From positions 1-53,720 of the forward strand of contig JAIDRT010000034.1 in assembly GCA_029061605.1 (NCBI GenBank): 53,720 nt of DNA, read 5' to 3'. The position numbers and the translations under genes were made by a program. Origin of the DNA: Clostridia bacterium (lineage in GTDB: Bacteria > Bacillota > Clostridia > Christensenellales > UBA3700). The notes beneath the pieces were generated by a model. It saw nothing but the letters and a program-made list of their open reading frames with translations. It was not told the origin of the DNA and did not search any database. Positions 7,939-16,713 of this stretch are shown piece by piece (position 1 is the stretch's first letter; every line of letters begins with the position of its first letter).

Positions 7939-8892
7939 TTAAATATTCGTTAAATCGTCGTCCTTGAAAGCGCCTTGCGGAACTTGCTCAAGTTTTTTAT
8001 AGACAGTTTTTTTGCGTTCTTTCTTCATTTGCTTGATTGCCTGCTTGTTCTCTATCTGCTCAGCGTATATTGGCTTGAATGAAGCAATCTTTGGAGAGAA
8101 TTTCTTCATTGCGCTTCCGGTAGCCTTGCAAGTGAAAGACGGACATACTCTCATACCAAAATCCATAAGTCCTGCTACTGCGTCAGTAACAACTCTGACT
8201 TTGCCTTTGCGAATTGCCTTGACAATCTTCTTACCTGCGGTGCTAGCCTTGATACCGATACTCTCTACCAAAGAATCCGCCTTTGGTCCGCTCTCGCCCT
8301 CTCTTGCCTTATAGATATCTGTCTTGACAGGACCTGGCATTACGCAAGATACGCCGATACCAAAGCCTCTCAACTCTTGAGCCAAACACTCGGTGAGCGC
8401 CCAAACGCCACCCTTAGTCGCAGAATAAATACTCTCTCCGCCAACTGGCAAGATTGCCGATGCGCTTGCGACGTTGCATATATATCCATATTTAGACTTC
8501 TTGATAGTCGGCAACATAGCCTTGCAACCGTATACGACGCTCATAAGATTGGTATCTACTACTTTCTTGATTTGATCGTCAGTCAAGTCGTTGTATTGTC
8601 CAAACGGTTGTATCATACCGGCGTTGTTGATAAGAATATCAGTCATAAAGCCCATATTCTCAAGTTCTGCGGCAAAATCCTTCCACGCTTGCAGATCGGA
8701 TATGTTAAATCTGCGGTATGAGAACTTGTCTCCAAGTTCTGCTTTCAACTTGTCAAGTTTTGCCTTGTTTCTCGCCACACCCATAACGTTGCAACCGTAC
8801 TTCTTTACCAAAATCATAAGCACTTCTTTGCCCATACCTGTAGAACAACCGGTAAGAACTACGTTTCTTCCATAAAGCCATTTCTTCGTCAT
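7939..8892 (-). CDS. Short-chain dehydrogenase/reductase family protein
   Basis: The protein has the classical SDR layout: a nucleotide-binding TGCSTGMG motif near the N-terminus, an NNAG motif in the middle (ILINNAGMIQPFG), and the catalytic Ser/Tyr/Lys set with YSATKGG. After about residue 250 it has a basic tail rich in Lys (KQMKKERKKTVYKK). The ATG at 8892 is chosen over a GTG at 8901 because AGGTG sits six bases before it and overlaps the GTG. The substrate cannot be read from the sequence. It is a single gene with its own promoter. Confidence 0.9.
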   Translation of the reverse strand: MTKKWLYGRNVVLTGCSTGMGKEVLMILVKKYGCNVMGVARNKAKLDKLKAELGDKFSYRRFNISDLQAWKDFAAELENMGFMTDILINNAGMIQPFGQYNDLTDDQIKKVVDTNLMSVVYGCKAMLPTIKKSKYGYICNVASASAILPVGGESIYSATKGGVWALTECLAQELRGFGIGVSCVMPGPVKTDIYKAREGESGPKADSLVESIGIKASTAGKKIVKAIRKGKVRVVTDAVAGLMDFGMRVCPSFTCKATGSAMKKFSPKIASFKPIYAEQIENKQAIKQMKKERKKTVYKKLEQVPQGAFKDDDLTNI

Positions 8893-8917
8893 AACAATCA
8901 CCTAAAAACCTTTTTCG

Positions 8918-8977
8918 TTAAATACTTTGCGTATTTTTTAACGACAATATTTTAATATATCAATCATAATATGTCAA
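8918..8977 (-). promoter_or_regulatory. Promoter and palindromic leader of the SDR gene
   Basis: On the minus strand TTGACA (8977-8972), a 17-base spacer and TAAAAT (8954-8949) form a strong promoter. The expected start lies next to an imperfect inverted repeat (CGTTAAATAC...GTATTTTTTAACG, 8918-8944). This could be an operator or a 5' hairpin. Confidence 0.75.
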
Positions 8978-9078
8978 CTTTTTGAACCCATTTTAAGTTT
9001 TTTATAAATATTTACAAAATTATTATCTATGTCAACAATACAAAAGGATTGATTTCTCAACTTTGCTTGAAAGACATT

Positions 9079-9120
9079 GATTAGATTTCTCCATTTCGCT
9101 ACGCTCCAGTCGAAATGACA
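9079..9120. repeat. Dispersed short palindromic repeat
   Basis: TTAGATTTCTCCATTTCGC, a short loop and CCAGTCGAAATGACA, the same family as at 4189-4227. It lies in the 525-base gap between the SDR gene and the glycerol operon. Confidence 0.7.
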
Positions 9121-9154
9121 TTATTAATATATACTCCACAAAAATCCCCCCCTT

Positions 9155-9366
9155 GTTTGGCGAGAAGGGAGCGGCGCAAGATTTTCACGTGTAAGAATGT
9201 TTTCTATACAATGAAAACGAATGCTACTTAATAACTCTAATATCTTGCCTACTTCAGTTTGGCGAGAAGGGAGATAGGCAAAGAATAAAATAGCGGATTT
9301 TCTGTCAAGACAGCGTTAAACGAAAGCCGTCGTACTTGCCGTACGACGACTTGAGTTAAATGCTGT
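9155..9366. repeat. Direct repeats and long hairpin downstream of the glycerol operon
   Basis: A 17-base sequence GTTTGGCGAGAAGGGAG occurs twice (9155-9171 and 9257-9273). The second copy is bracketed by TTGCCTA and TAGGCAA. A long imperfect hairpin follows at 9310-9366 with inner arms CGTCGTAC and GTACGACG and outer arms ACAGC and GCTGT. No T-tract follows the hairpin, so it is not a standard terminator. No coding frame is credible here. Confidence 0.6.
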
Positions 9367-9417
9367 ATTGGCGAAAAAGACGCATTTTAGATTTGCCTAG
9401 CCTCGCTTTGAGCCGAA

Positions 9418-11265
9418 CTATTCATACTTAGTGCGAGCGATTGCGCTCTCCCAGCCAAGCAAGAGATCATAACGGCGCTTATTGTCCATAGTAGGCTCAA
9501 ACTTCTTTCCTTTGCTGATTTGTTTTTTAAGTTGCTCTATATCTTTCCACACTCCTGCGCAAAGTCCTGCAAGATAGCATACTCCCAACGCAGTCGTCTC
9601 TACGACAGCAGGTCGCAAAACGTCGGCTTGCAACAAATCGGCTTGGAATTGCATAAGCATATCCGACACGCTTGCCCCGCCGTCTACCGCCAACGAAGTT
9701 ATCTTTTTGTCAATATCGCTTTCCATTGCGTGGACTACGTCGAAGACTTGATATGCGATTGATTCCAATGCTGCGCGTACGAAATGCTCTTTCTTGGCGC
9801 CTCTGGTAAGTCCAACTACTGTGCCTCTAGCGTTTGCGTCCCAGTGCGGCGCGCCCAAGCCTACGAATGCAGGCACGATATATACTCCGTTGGCATCTTC
9901 GACAGTAGCCGACAACTCGTCTGCCTCTCTTGCTGAAGAAATAAGCCTCATCTCATCCCTCAACCACTGCAAAACCGCTCCACCTACAAATACGCTGCCT
10001 TCAAGGACGTATTGCGGTCTGCCGTCTTGCATACTTGCCGCCAACGTAGTAATAAGACCTCGCTTGGATACAACAAACTCATTGCCTGTATTCATCAAGG
10101 TAAAACAACCTGTGCCATAAGTATTCTTGACAGCGCCCTTTTCAACGCAAAGGTGCCCGAATAATGCCGATTGCTGATCGCCCGCTACTCCGCAAACGGG
10201 TATCTCTGCTCCTGCAACTGCCTTGTCGCAAACGCCGTAATTATATGATGACGGATAAACTTTTGGCAAAACGCTCTTAGGGATTCCAAAGAGTTTAAGC
10301 AACTCTTCATCCCATTCAAGAGTCTTGATATTGAACATCATAGTTCTTGATGCGTTGGTATAATCAGTGGCGTGAATCTTTCCGCCAGAAAGTTTCCACA
10401 TAAGATAGGTGTCAATTGTGCCAAAAAGCAATTGACCTTTTTCCGCCATTTCTCTTGCGCCCTTGACGTTGTCAAGTATCCACTTAAGTTTTGTTGCTGA
10501 GAAATATGCGTCGACAGTCAAGCCTGTCTTGGAATATATCAATTCGTCAAGTCCTTTTGCTTTGAGACTGTCGCAATAATCCGCAGTACGTCTGCACTGC
10601 CACACGATTGCATTGTATACAGGCTCACCTGTGGTCTTATCCCACACGATAGACGTCTCACGCTGATTGGTAATGCCAATAGCCGACACTTCGCTCAAAG
10701 ATATTCCGCTCTTGCTGATTGCCTGCTTGAATACTTCAAGTTGACTGCTCCATATATCTTCGGGATCGTGCTCAACCCAGCCTGCGCGCGGATATATCTG
10801 CTTGAACTCCTTTTGCGCAACGCCTACTATTTTGCCACATTCATCAAAGACTATCGCCCTAGAAGAAGTCGTACCTTGATCTAACGATACTATGTATTTT
10901 TTAGATTTTTTTTTAGCCACAGTCTTGGTTGCAACAAAGTCTACTCCCAAGCCCAATACATCTTTGACAATGACCTGTCCTATCTCTACAGGCGCCTGCG
11001 CGGTAACTGTCTCCAAAACTTTCAAGGCGTCAAACATCTTATCTTTGGGTATGGCATCGCCAGTCTTGACGCTGACCATATTTATCTCGCCGCCTGTTAC
11101 GTTGACCACTGAAGTGACAACTCGCTTGGGACAAGTGACCTCGTCTTTTGCATACTTTGCGCCTCTAGGGCAAGTATTGCCTGTGACGATTATATTATTT
11201 TTGTCGCTGTCGTCGACTTGAAGATGACACCCCATTGGACAACAAATACATATCATTTCTTTCAT
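9418..11265 (-). CDS. glpK: DUF1667-glycerol kinase fusion protein
   Basis: Residues 1-115 form a DUF1667 domain with Cys-rich motifs: ICICCPMGC at 5-13 and TCPRG at 31-35, with Cys45 (TCPKRVV) after. A lysine linker (AKKKSKK) leads into a full-length glycerol kinase from about residue 123 ([19 protein letters not shown]), including [19 protein letters not shown] and [13 protein letters not shown]. The kinase makes sn-glycerol 3-phosphate from glycerol and ATP. DUF1667 proteins are usually separate small genes beside GlpA-type oxidases, so the fusion is unusual. It is the last gene of the operon, 13 bases after the FAD oxidoreductase. Confidence 0.93.
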   Translation of the reverse strand: MKEMICICCPMGCHLQVDDSDKNNIIVTGNTCPRGAKYAKDEVTCPKRVVTSVVNVTGGEINMVSVKTGDAIPKDKMFDALKVLETVTAQAPVEIGQVIVKDVLGLGVDFVATKTVAKKKSKKYIVSLDQGTTSSRAIVFDECGKIVGVAQKEFKQIYPRAGWVEHDPEDIWSSQLEVFKQAISKSGISLSEVSAIGITNQRETSIVWDKTTGEPVYNAIVWQCRRTADYCDSLKAKGLDELIYSKTGLTVDAYFSATKLKWILDNVKGAREMAEKGQLLFGTIDTYLMWKLSGGKIHATDYTNASRTMMFNIKTLEWDEELLKLFGIPKSVLPKVYPSSYNYGVCDKAVAGAEIPVCGVAGDQQSALFGHLCVEKGAVKNTYGTGCFTLMNTGNEFVVSKRGLITTLAASMQDGRPQYVLEGSVFVGGAVLQWLRDEMRLISSAREADELSATVEDANGVYIVPAFVGLGAPHWDANARGTVVGLTRGAKKEHFVRAALESIAYQVFDVVHAMESDIDKKITSLAVDGGASVSDMLMQFQADLLQADVLRPAVVETTALGVCYLAGLCAGVWKDIEQLKKQISKGKKFEPTMDNKRRYDLLLGWESAIARTKYE

Positions 11266-11278
11266 ATCAATTCTCCTG

Positions 11279-12535
11279 TCAATCTTTGAGACGTAAGGTC
11301 AACTTTTCGCCTTTTTGTATTCTCTTGATTTGCTCGGCTGTCAAAACTATCGACTCCATTTCGCCTGGAGTGACAATTTGTTTTTTCTTTGACAGCACTT
11401 CTTCTCCGTCTATTTCCGCGACAAGACGCTTATTCTTGAATACGTTGGACACACGCATCTTGAGTTGCAATTTGTCAAGATTTGCGCTCTTGGATAAATA
11501 ATGAGGCACAACGTAACGCACTCCGTCTGCGCCAACTATGCTCACCTTTTCGTCGGCTTTGATTCCATCTTGGATATACCTTGCGGCGCTTGCTCCTGCA
11601 TCCTCGCTCTCTTTGCTTACAAAGTCTACGAGATCGTGCACGTGAAGAACGTTGCCGCATTCAAAAATACCTTCTACTGAAGTCATCATACTTTCGTCGA
11701 CGATTGCTCCGCCAGTGACAGGCGAAACCTTTACGCCCGCCTTTTCGGCAAGTTCTTTTTCTGGAACTAAACCTATGCTCAAAAGCAACGTGTCGCACTT
11801 TATTTCCTGCGCAGTTGACATAATCGGATTGAGTTTTTCATCCACCTGCGCTATGACCACGCCACTCACTCTGCCGTCGCCCTTGATGTCAACTACCGTA
11901 TGCGAAAACAAAAGCGGAATATCGAAGTCTTTAAGGCACTGAACTATATTTCTGTTGAGCCCTGAAGAATATGGCATAAGTTCAACGACCGCCTTGACCT
12001 TTGCGCCCTCAAAAGTCATACGCCTTGCCATAATAAGACCAATGTCTCCGCTGCCGAGAATAACCACCTCTTTGCCAGGCATATATCCGTCAATGTTGAT
12101 AAGTTTTTGCGCTGTGCCTGCGGAGAATATACCTGCGCACCTGCTGCCTGCAACGTTGATACCGCCTCTTGGACGCTCTCTGCAACCGCAAGCAACTATC
12201 ACGGCTTTTGCCTGATACTTGATAAGTCCGTCTGTCTCGTTGACAGCCGTAACGACCTTATCGTTGCTTATAGACAGCACGGTAGTATCAAGTTTGTACT
12301 CAATACCCCTGCTCTGCACTTCGACAATATATCTTGCGGCATACTCGGGTCCTGTCAACTCTTCTTTAAATGTATGCAGTCCAAATCCGTTGTGTATACA
12401 TTGATTGAGAATACCGCCGAGTTCGCTCTGTCTCTCCAATATCACTATATCTCGCTCGCCTGCGTCATATGCGCTCTTTGCCGCCGCAAGTCCCGCAGGT
12501 CCGCCGCCTATAATTACAAGATTCTTATTTATCAT
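11279..12535 (-). CDS. FAD/NAD(P)-dependent pyridine nucleotide-disulfide family oxidoreductase of the glycerol operon
   Basis: A two-nucleotide-binding-domain flavoprotein of 418 residues. It has an N-terminal FAD site ([14 protein letters not shown]), an inner NAD site ([17 protein letters not shown]), CRERPRGG, and a C-terminal FAD-contact segment ([16 protein letters not shown]). In Clostridia such proteins sit between a GlpA-like oxidase and a DUF1667 protein, probably passing electrons from glycerol 3-phosphate oxidation; that role is inference from context. The ATG at 12535 is preferred over an upstream in-frame start because AGGGG precedes it and it follows the glpA stop by seven bases. 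Confidence 0.9.
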   Translation of the reverse strand: MINKNLVIIGGGPAGLAAAKSAYDAGERDIVILERQSELGGILNQCIHNGFGLHTFKEELTGPEYAARYIVEVQSRGIEYKLDTTVLSISNDKVVTAVNETDGLIKYQAKAVIVACGCRERPRGGINVAGSRCAGIFSAGTAQKLINIDGYMPGKEVVILGSGDIGLIMARRMTFEGAKVKAVVELMPYSSGLNRNIVQCLKDFDIPLLFSHTVVDIKGDGRVSGVVIAQVDEKLNPIMSTAQEIKCDTLLLSIGLVPEKELAEKAGVKVSPVTGGAIVDESMMTSVEGIFECGNVLHVHDLVDFVSKESEDAGASAARYIQDGIKADEKVSIVGADGVRYVVPHYLSKSANLDKLQLKMRVSNVFKNKRLVAEIDGEEVLSKKKQIVTPGEMESIVLTAEQIKRIQKGEKLTLRLKD

Positions 12536-12542
12536 AACGCCC

Positions 12543-13976
12543 CTATTTGCCTCCCTTGACTTTGCCATATACTATCTTGCCGCCGTCGCATTTCTCAACT
12601 TCGTCAAAGGCGACACCTCGCTCTCTTGCAATGATTTCCATTACCTTTTCCATACAAAAACCGCTCTGGCACTTGCCCATTCCTGCGCGAGTACGCAACT
12701 TGACGCCGTCCACGTCCTTTGCCCCAACAGGGCGGTTGATTGAATCGACTATCTCTCCTTCGGTGACTACTTCGCACTTGCAGACTATCTTGCCGTAAAG
12801 CGGATTGATTTTGATAAGTTGCGCTCTCTCTTCGTCCGTCATAGTCGCAAAATGCGGTATGCCCTTGCGAGTCGCAACAAAGTCGTCTTTCTTATTCAGC
12901 GAAAGCATTCCTGCCACTTCATCTGCAACGTGCAGTCCTATCGCAGGAGCGGAAGTCAAGCCGGGCGATTCGATACCTGCGACGTTGTAAAAACCTTTTT
13001 GGCAACTCTCGCCTATGATAAAATCTCCGCCTTCGCTGTGCGCTCTCAAACCGCTGAACTGCGTGATAACGAATCTTTTGTTGAGCGACGGAACGCTGAT
13101 AAGCGACTTGGTATACACCTCGCCAAGTCCGTTGTACGTCGTAGACAGTCCGTCTTTGTCGTCCACGTCGATTGCAGTCGGTCCTGTGATAAGATTTCCG
13201 TGCGTAGTAGGCGCAACCAAAATACCCTTGCCCATCTTGCTTGGCATCTGGAAGATAGTTCTGCTTGCTATGTTTCCGCACGACTTGTCGTAGAGCATAT
13301 ACTCGCCCTTTCTTGCGACAATCTTCATCTTCTCTTGGCATACCATATTGTTGATATCGTCAGCGTGAACGCCTGCGCAGTTGACCACAACGTCGGCAAA
13401 ATAGCAAGAGCCGTCTCTTGTCTTTACTTGCCACTTATCTTTTTCTTTTGATATATCGCATACTTCTTTGTTAAACATAAATTCACAGCCGTTTACTGAT
13501 GCGTTTTCTGCGTACGCTATGCACATCTCGTATGGACTGACGATGCCCGAAGTCTTGGCGTACAGCGCACCTGCGACCTTGTCGCTGATATGCGGCTCCA
13601 ATTGCCTAGCCTCGTCGCCGCTCAACAACTCAAGTCCTTCTACGCCGTTTGCCACTCCTCTGTCATAAAGTTCTTTAAGTCCGTCCAACTCGTCTTTGTC
13701 AAAACAAAGTACAAAAGCGCCGTTGCGCTTAAACGGAAAGTCAAGTTGTTTGGCAAGGTCGTCAAACATAGCGTTGCCAAGCAAATTGAACTTGGCTTTC
13801 AAAGTATTGGGTTTTGCGTCAAAACCGGCGTGAACTATACCTGAATTTGCCTTTGTCGTGCCCAAACTTACGTCGCCGCATTTTTCCAACAGCGTGATTT
13901 TGACTTGATAACGACTAAGTTCTCTGGCAACAGCGCAACCTATAATTCCGCCGCCTATAATGATAACGTCTTTCAT
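12543..13976 (-). CDS. glpA: GlpA-like glycerol-3-phosphate dehydrogenase (FAD) with BFD-like [2Fe-2S] domain
   Basis: This 477-residue protein starts with an FAD-binding DVIIIGGGIIGCAVARELS and has the DAO-family segment NSGIVHAGFDA. The C-terminal ~80 residues are a BFD-like domain with cysteines in VCKCEV and GKCQSGFC, expected to hold an Fe-S cluster. It would oxidise sn-glycerol 3-phosphate to dihydroxyacetone phosphate. It is first in an operon with an FAD/NAD oxidoreductase and glycerol kinase, which supports the assignment. The exact acceptor is unknown. Confidence 0.88.
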   Translation of the reverse strand: MKDVIIIGGGIIGCAVARELSRYQVKITLLEKCGDVSLGTTKANSGIVHAGFDAKPNTLKAKFNLLGNAMFDDLAKQLDFPFKRNGAFVLCFDKDELDGLKELYDRGVANGVEGLELLSGDEARQLEPHISDKVAGALYAKTSGIVSPYEMCIAYAENASVNGCEFMFNKEVCDISKEKDKWQVKTRDGSCYFADVVVNCAGVHADDINNMVCQEKMKIVARKGEYMLYDKSCGNIASRTIFQMPSKMGKGILVAPTTHGNLITGPTAIDVDDKDGLSTTYNGLGEVYTKSLISVPSLNKRFVITQFSGLRAHSEGGDFIIGESCQKGFYNVAGIESPGLTSAPAIGLHVADEVAGMLSLNKKDDFVATRKGIPHFATMTDEERAQLIKINPLYGKIVCKCEVVTEGEIVDSINRPVGAKDVDGVKLRTRAGMGKCQSGFCMEKVMEIIARERGVAFDEVEKCDGGKIVYGKVKGGK

Positions 13977-14022
13977 AATCCCTCTTCTAATAAATCATAC
14001 AGTACGGTAACGCAAACGCCTT

Positions 14023-14039
14023 TTGTAAAACGCTTGCAA
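14023..14039 (-). promoter_or_regulatory. Possible catabolite-responsive (cre-like) site in the glycerol operon leader
   Basis: On the minus strand TTGCAAGCGTTTTACAA matches the left half of the CcpA cre consensus (WTGNNARCG) but has one extra base in the right half. It lies about 30 bases downstream of the likely start of transcription. Glycerol operons of Bacillota are commonly CcpA-controlled. The match is weak. Confidence 0.3.
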
Positions 14040-14071
14040 TTGACCGCCCAATAGCATTTTGCTTATAAAAA

Positions 14072-14100
14072 ATTATATCATATCAAAAAAGTATTTTCAA
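14072..14100 (-). promoter_or_regulatory. Promoter of the glycerol operon
   Basis: On the minus strand TTGAAA (14100-14095), a 17-base spacer and TATAAT (14077-14072). The leader to the glpA start is about 90 bases. Confidence 0.8.
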
Positions 14101-14150
14101 TAGCAATTTCCATTTTTAAACACTTTTGAAAAAGATTGTACGCAAAGCGC

Positions 14151-14183
14151 AAAAAACAGTCGAAATCCTCGACTGTTTTTTAA
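14151..14183 (-). terminator. Intrinsic terminator of the symporter-lipoprotein operon
   Basis: AAAAAACAGTCGA, a short loop and TCGACTGTTTTTT form a stem with T-tracts on both strands, 26 bases after the lipoprotein stop. It also insulates the glycerol operon promoter downstream. Confidence 0.85.
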
Positions 14184-14208
14184 CAAACTCTAAACAATAA
14201 GTCCTAAT

Positions 14209-15003
14209 TTATACTTGCGTTATCTTCTCACCGTCATAATTGGGCAATGAAAACTTCGGACCTGCATAGTTGATAAAAAAGACAGGCTCATTGGCATCCG
14301 CGCAGGAAATCTTGGTAATTCTACCCACTGTGATTTGCACTATAAGACACTTGCTATCTGCGTTGTATTTGCCATAATAAAGCGACTCGTCCTCGACGAC
14401 GATTTGCAAAGTAGTTACCGCGCCGTTTTTGACTGCCGAAACTATTTTTGCGCTTTCGCTGTCTATGCCGTCAAGAGTACTCAAAGCGTAAGCAAGCGTA
14501 TATTTACACACTTCTTCGTCTGCCGTCAGTATCTTGCCGTTGAGAGTATCGCCCGCCTTTAAGTTAAAGAACTCTTCCGCCTGCATACCTTCAATAAAAG
14601 TATTGTCGGCTATATAGCCCAACTTATAATCTTCTTTGTCTGCTTTCTTGGCTTTTACGCCTGATCTTAAAGAATAACCAAAATAGGAGTTATAATAATC
14701 AGTCTTGATCTTGGACGCCTTTTCCACGCCCCTGTCTGCGATAACAAAATCGTCCCAACCGTCTATATAAGAATTGCCGTAAGCCACGTTAAGTTTTTGA
14801 GTAATAGTTACGTCTCCTTCTTTATAGCGATATTTGATATAATAGTCTTTGCCTTGCGTATAATTCTTGCTCTCCGCCAACGCATCTGCAAACGTTTGCC
14901 ACGCTTCTTGAGCGTCCAATTTTGCGTTGCAACCTGCAAATGCAAACGCAATTGATAAAACTATGATCAATACTAAAATCGAAGTCAATATTTTTTTCTT
15001 CAT
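14209..15003 (-). CDS. Lipoprotein of unknown function
   Basis: The N-terminus is a lipoprotein signal peptide (MKKKILTSILVLIIVLSIAF) ending in a lipobox AFAGC, so the mature protein should be attached to the outer face of the membrane. The rest (about 240 residues) is a soluble domain with no family I recognise. The ATG at 15003 is chosen over a GTG at 15009 because GAGGTG overlaps the GTG and is spaced for the ATG. It lies two bases after the stop of the symporter gene, so the two are probably translated together and may act on the same sugar; that is inference. Confidence 0.8.
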   Translation of the reverse strand: MKKKILTSILVLIIVLSIAFAFAGCNAKLDAQEAWQTFADALAESKNYTQGKDYYIKYRYKEGDVTITQKLNVAYGNSYIDGWDDFVIADRGVEKASKIKTDYYNSYFGYSLRSGVKAKKADKEDYKLGYIADNTFIEGMQAEEFFNLKAGDTLNGKILTADEEVCKYTLAYALSTLDGIDSESAKIVSAVKNGAVTTLQIVVEDESLYYGKYNADSKCLIVQITVGRITKISCADANEPVFFINYAGPKFSLPNYDGEKITQV

Positions 15004-15005
15004 AA

Positions 15006-16616
15006 TCACACCTCTTTATCCTCGTTATTTTGCGTTGCGACTTCGTCGGTCGTGACCTCAGCGACGTCTTTGTCCGCAATTACGTCTTCAATATGGTCAT
15101 TTTGGCTTGCCATCTCTACTTGAAGAGAATCTGTTCCGTCAAAATTTTCGCCTGAAGAAAGCACCGATTCGTGCTCGTAACCGTTGAGGATATTCTCTCT
15201 TGCCGCTCTTTCTTTGAGTTCTTCAATCATTTTCTTATGTTTCTTTTCTGACAAATCCCAGAAAATATACGGTATTGCGCACAGCGCAGAAAATACCGTC
15301 GCCAAGATTGCAAGAGATCGGAAAAGCGGCTCCCTTACTATTGGATCGTAGAGTATATCGTAATCGTCCAAAAGTCCGTTGACTTCATATACTGCGGGGA
15401 TGATAAATCCGGTACCTAAAGCAAGGAGTTGACCTATCATACCCAAATTGCCAGACATACCTTCAAATCTATCTCCAGTCGCATACTGTTGATAATCAAG
15501 CGCATCTGCGTTCATTGCAGGCGAAAGAATAATCATAACCGCCAAGCCGAAGAAAGATATATATGAGCCTATAAACAGCAAAACCACGTTGCTTGGGAAG
15601 AAAATCAAAATCGCAGAGGCAATAACAATGACTAAATTACTAAAAATTGCTACGTTGCGCTTGCCCAAAAACTTGATAAGGAATGGCGCGACAAACATAC
15701 CCAATCCTGACGCCGTACCCATAACGAGCGACAGAATAGACTGAGCGTCTACGTTTTGCAAAATATATATGTATATCCACATCAAAACGCCTGTTATCGC
15801 CGCTCTTCCGAATGCAAACCAGCCTGAAATATTGAGTATCCACAAATATTTATTGCGAACTATCTTCTTAATGGCGTCCCAAAACTTGACTTTCTTTTCA
15901 AAGTTCTTGGCGACGATTACCCTCTCTTTGGTGCCAAAGTAAGCAAGCAAAGTCAACAGTACGCCGACGACTGCAAATATTGGGAATATCGTACGGTAAA
16001 AGTTTTGGTCGAGTTGTTGCAACTCAAACAATTTTGCAATCTGCGGGAACACCGCTCCGGTAATCGTAGGAGCAAGAGAATAGACCAAAGAAGATATAGA
16101 AATTATGTTGGCTCTCTCTTGAGAATTTGGGCTGATAAGTTGCGACAGCATAGTGTACTGTCCGATAAAGAATTGGAAAATAAAATTCAGTATCACGAAA
16201 AGTATGCCGACCACGATGCCCATAGTGACTTCGCCCCAACCGGGATCCATATAGGCAAATACTATCATAAGTATAGCGCTGGGGATAGAAAACCACAACA
16301 GCCACGGTCGCGCCTTGCCCTTGTTGCCGGGCGTATTATCTATCATCCAAGATTTGAGAGGTTGAATTGCGATTGTCACGCCAGCATTGACAAAACTCAA
16401 GATGGCAAGCGTAGTAGGTTTCATTCCATAAATCGAGCCAAGCAAAATACACGTTGATTGCAAAGTGATGTTGCCGCAAACTACCGCCAAAAATTGAGCG
16501 CCGATACCGCCTACGGAATACGCCACCGTCTCTTTTGACGGCACGTAATTTCCTTCGGCAGGTCTGTTCCAATGTTTAAAAAAGCCAATTATTGCATTGA
16601 AAATTTTCTTAATCAT
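15006..16616 (-). CDS. GPH-family (glycoside-pentoside-hexuronide:cation) MFS symporter
   Basis: The 536-residue membrane protein has about 12 hydrophobic segments and family features: NYVPSKETVAYSVGGIGAQF near the N-terminus, LKSWMIDNTPGNKGKARPWL in the first loop, and MNADALDYQQYATGDRFEGM in the second half. Such symporters import glycosides or uronides with sodium or protons. The last ~75 residues form an acidic cytoplasmic tail beyond the usual end. The substrate is unknown. It is followed directly by a lipoprotein gene. Confidence 0.85.
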   Translation of the reverse strand: MIKKIFNAIIGFFKHWNRPAEGNYVPSKETVAYSVGGIGAQFLAVVCGNITLQSTCILLGSIYGMKPTTLAILSFVNAGVTIAIQPLKSWMIDNTPGNKGKARPWLLWFSIPSAILMIVFAYMDPGWGEVTMGIVVGILFVILNFIFQFFIGQYTMLSQLISPNSQERANIISISSLVYSLAPTITGAVFPQIAKLFELQQLDQNFYRTIFPIFAVVGVLLTLLAYFGTKERVIVAKNFEKKVKFWDAIKKIVRNKYLWILNISGWFAFGRAAITGVLMWIYIYILQNVDAQSILSLVMGTASGLGMFVAPFLIKFLGKRNVAIFSNLVIVIASAILIFFPSNVVLLFIGSYISFFGLAVMIILSPAMNADALDYQQYATGDRFEGMSGNLGMIGQLLALGTGFIIPAVYEVNGLLDDYDILYDPIVREPLFRSLAILATVFSALCAIPYIFWDLSEKKHKKMIEELKERAARENILNGYEHESVLSSGENFDGTDSLQVEMASQNDHIEDVIADKDVAEVTTDEVATQNNEDKEV

Positions 16617-16651
16617 ACATTCCCATTCCTTAAAATTACCTTATCTTAGAT

Positions 16652-16680
16652 ATTGTAACATAAGAAACAAGTTATGTAAA
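16652..16680 (-). promoter_or_regulatory. Promoter of the symporter operon with a palindrome in the spacer
   Basis: On the minus strand TTTACA (16680-16675), a 17-base spacer and TACAAT (16657-16652). An inverted repeat ACATAA-N8-TTATGT (16658-16677) lies between the two boxes, as expected for a repressor operator. Confidence 0.7.
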
Positions 16681-16713
16681 GACCCAATTTTCACAAATTT
16701 TACAAATATGCGC

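Noticed and set aside
9310..9366. Terminator of the glycerol operon
   Set aside because: The hairpin has no T-tract on either strand and is imperfect; it is reported as a structured element instead.
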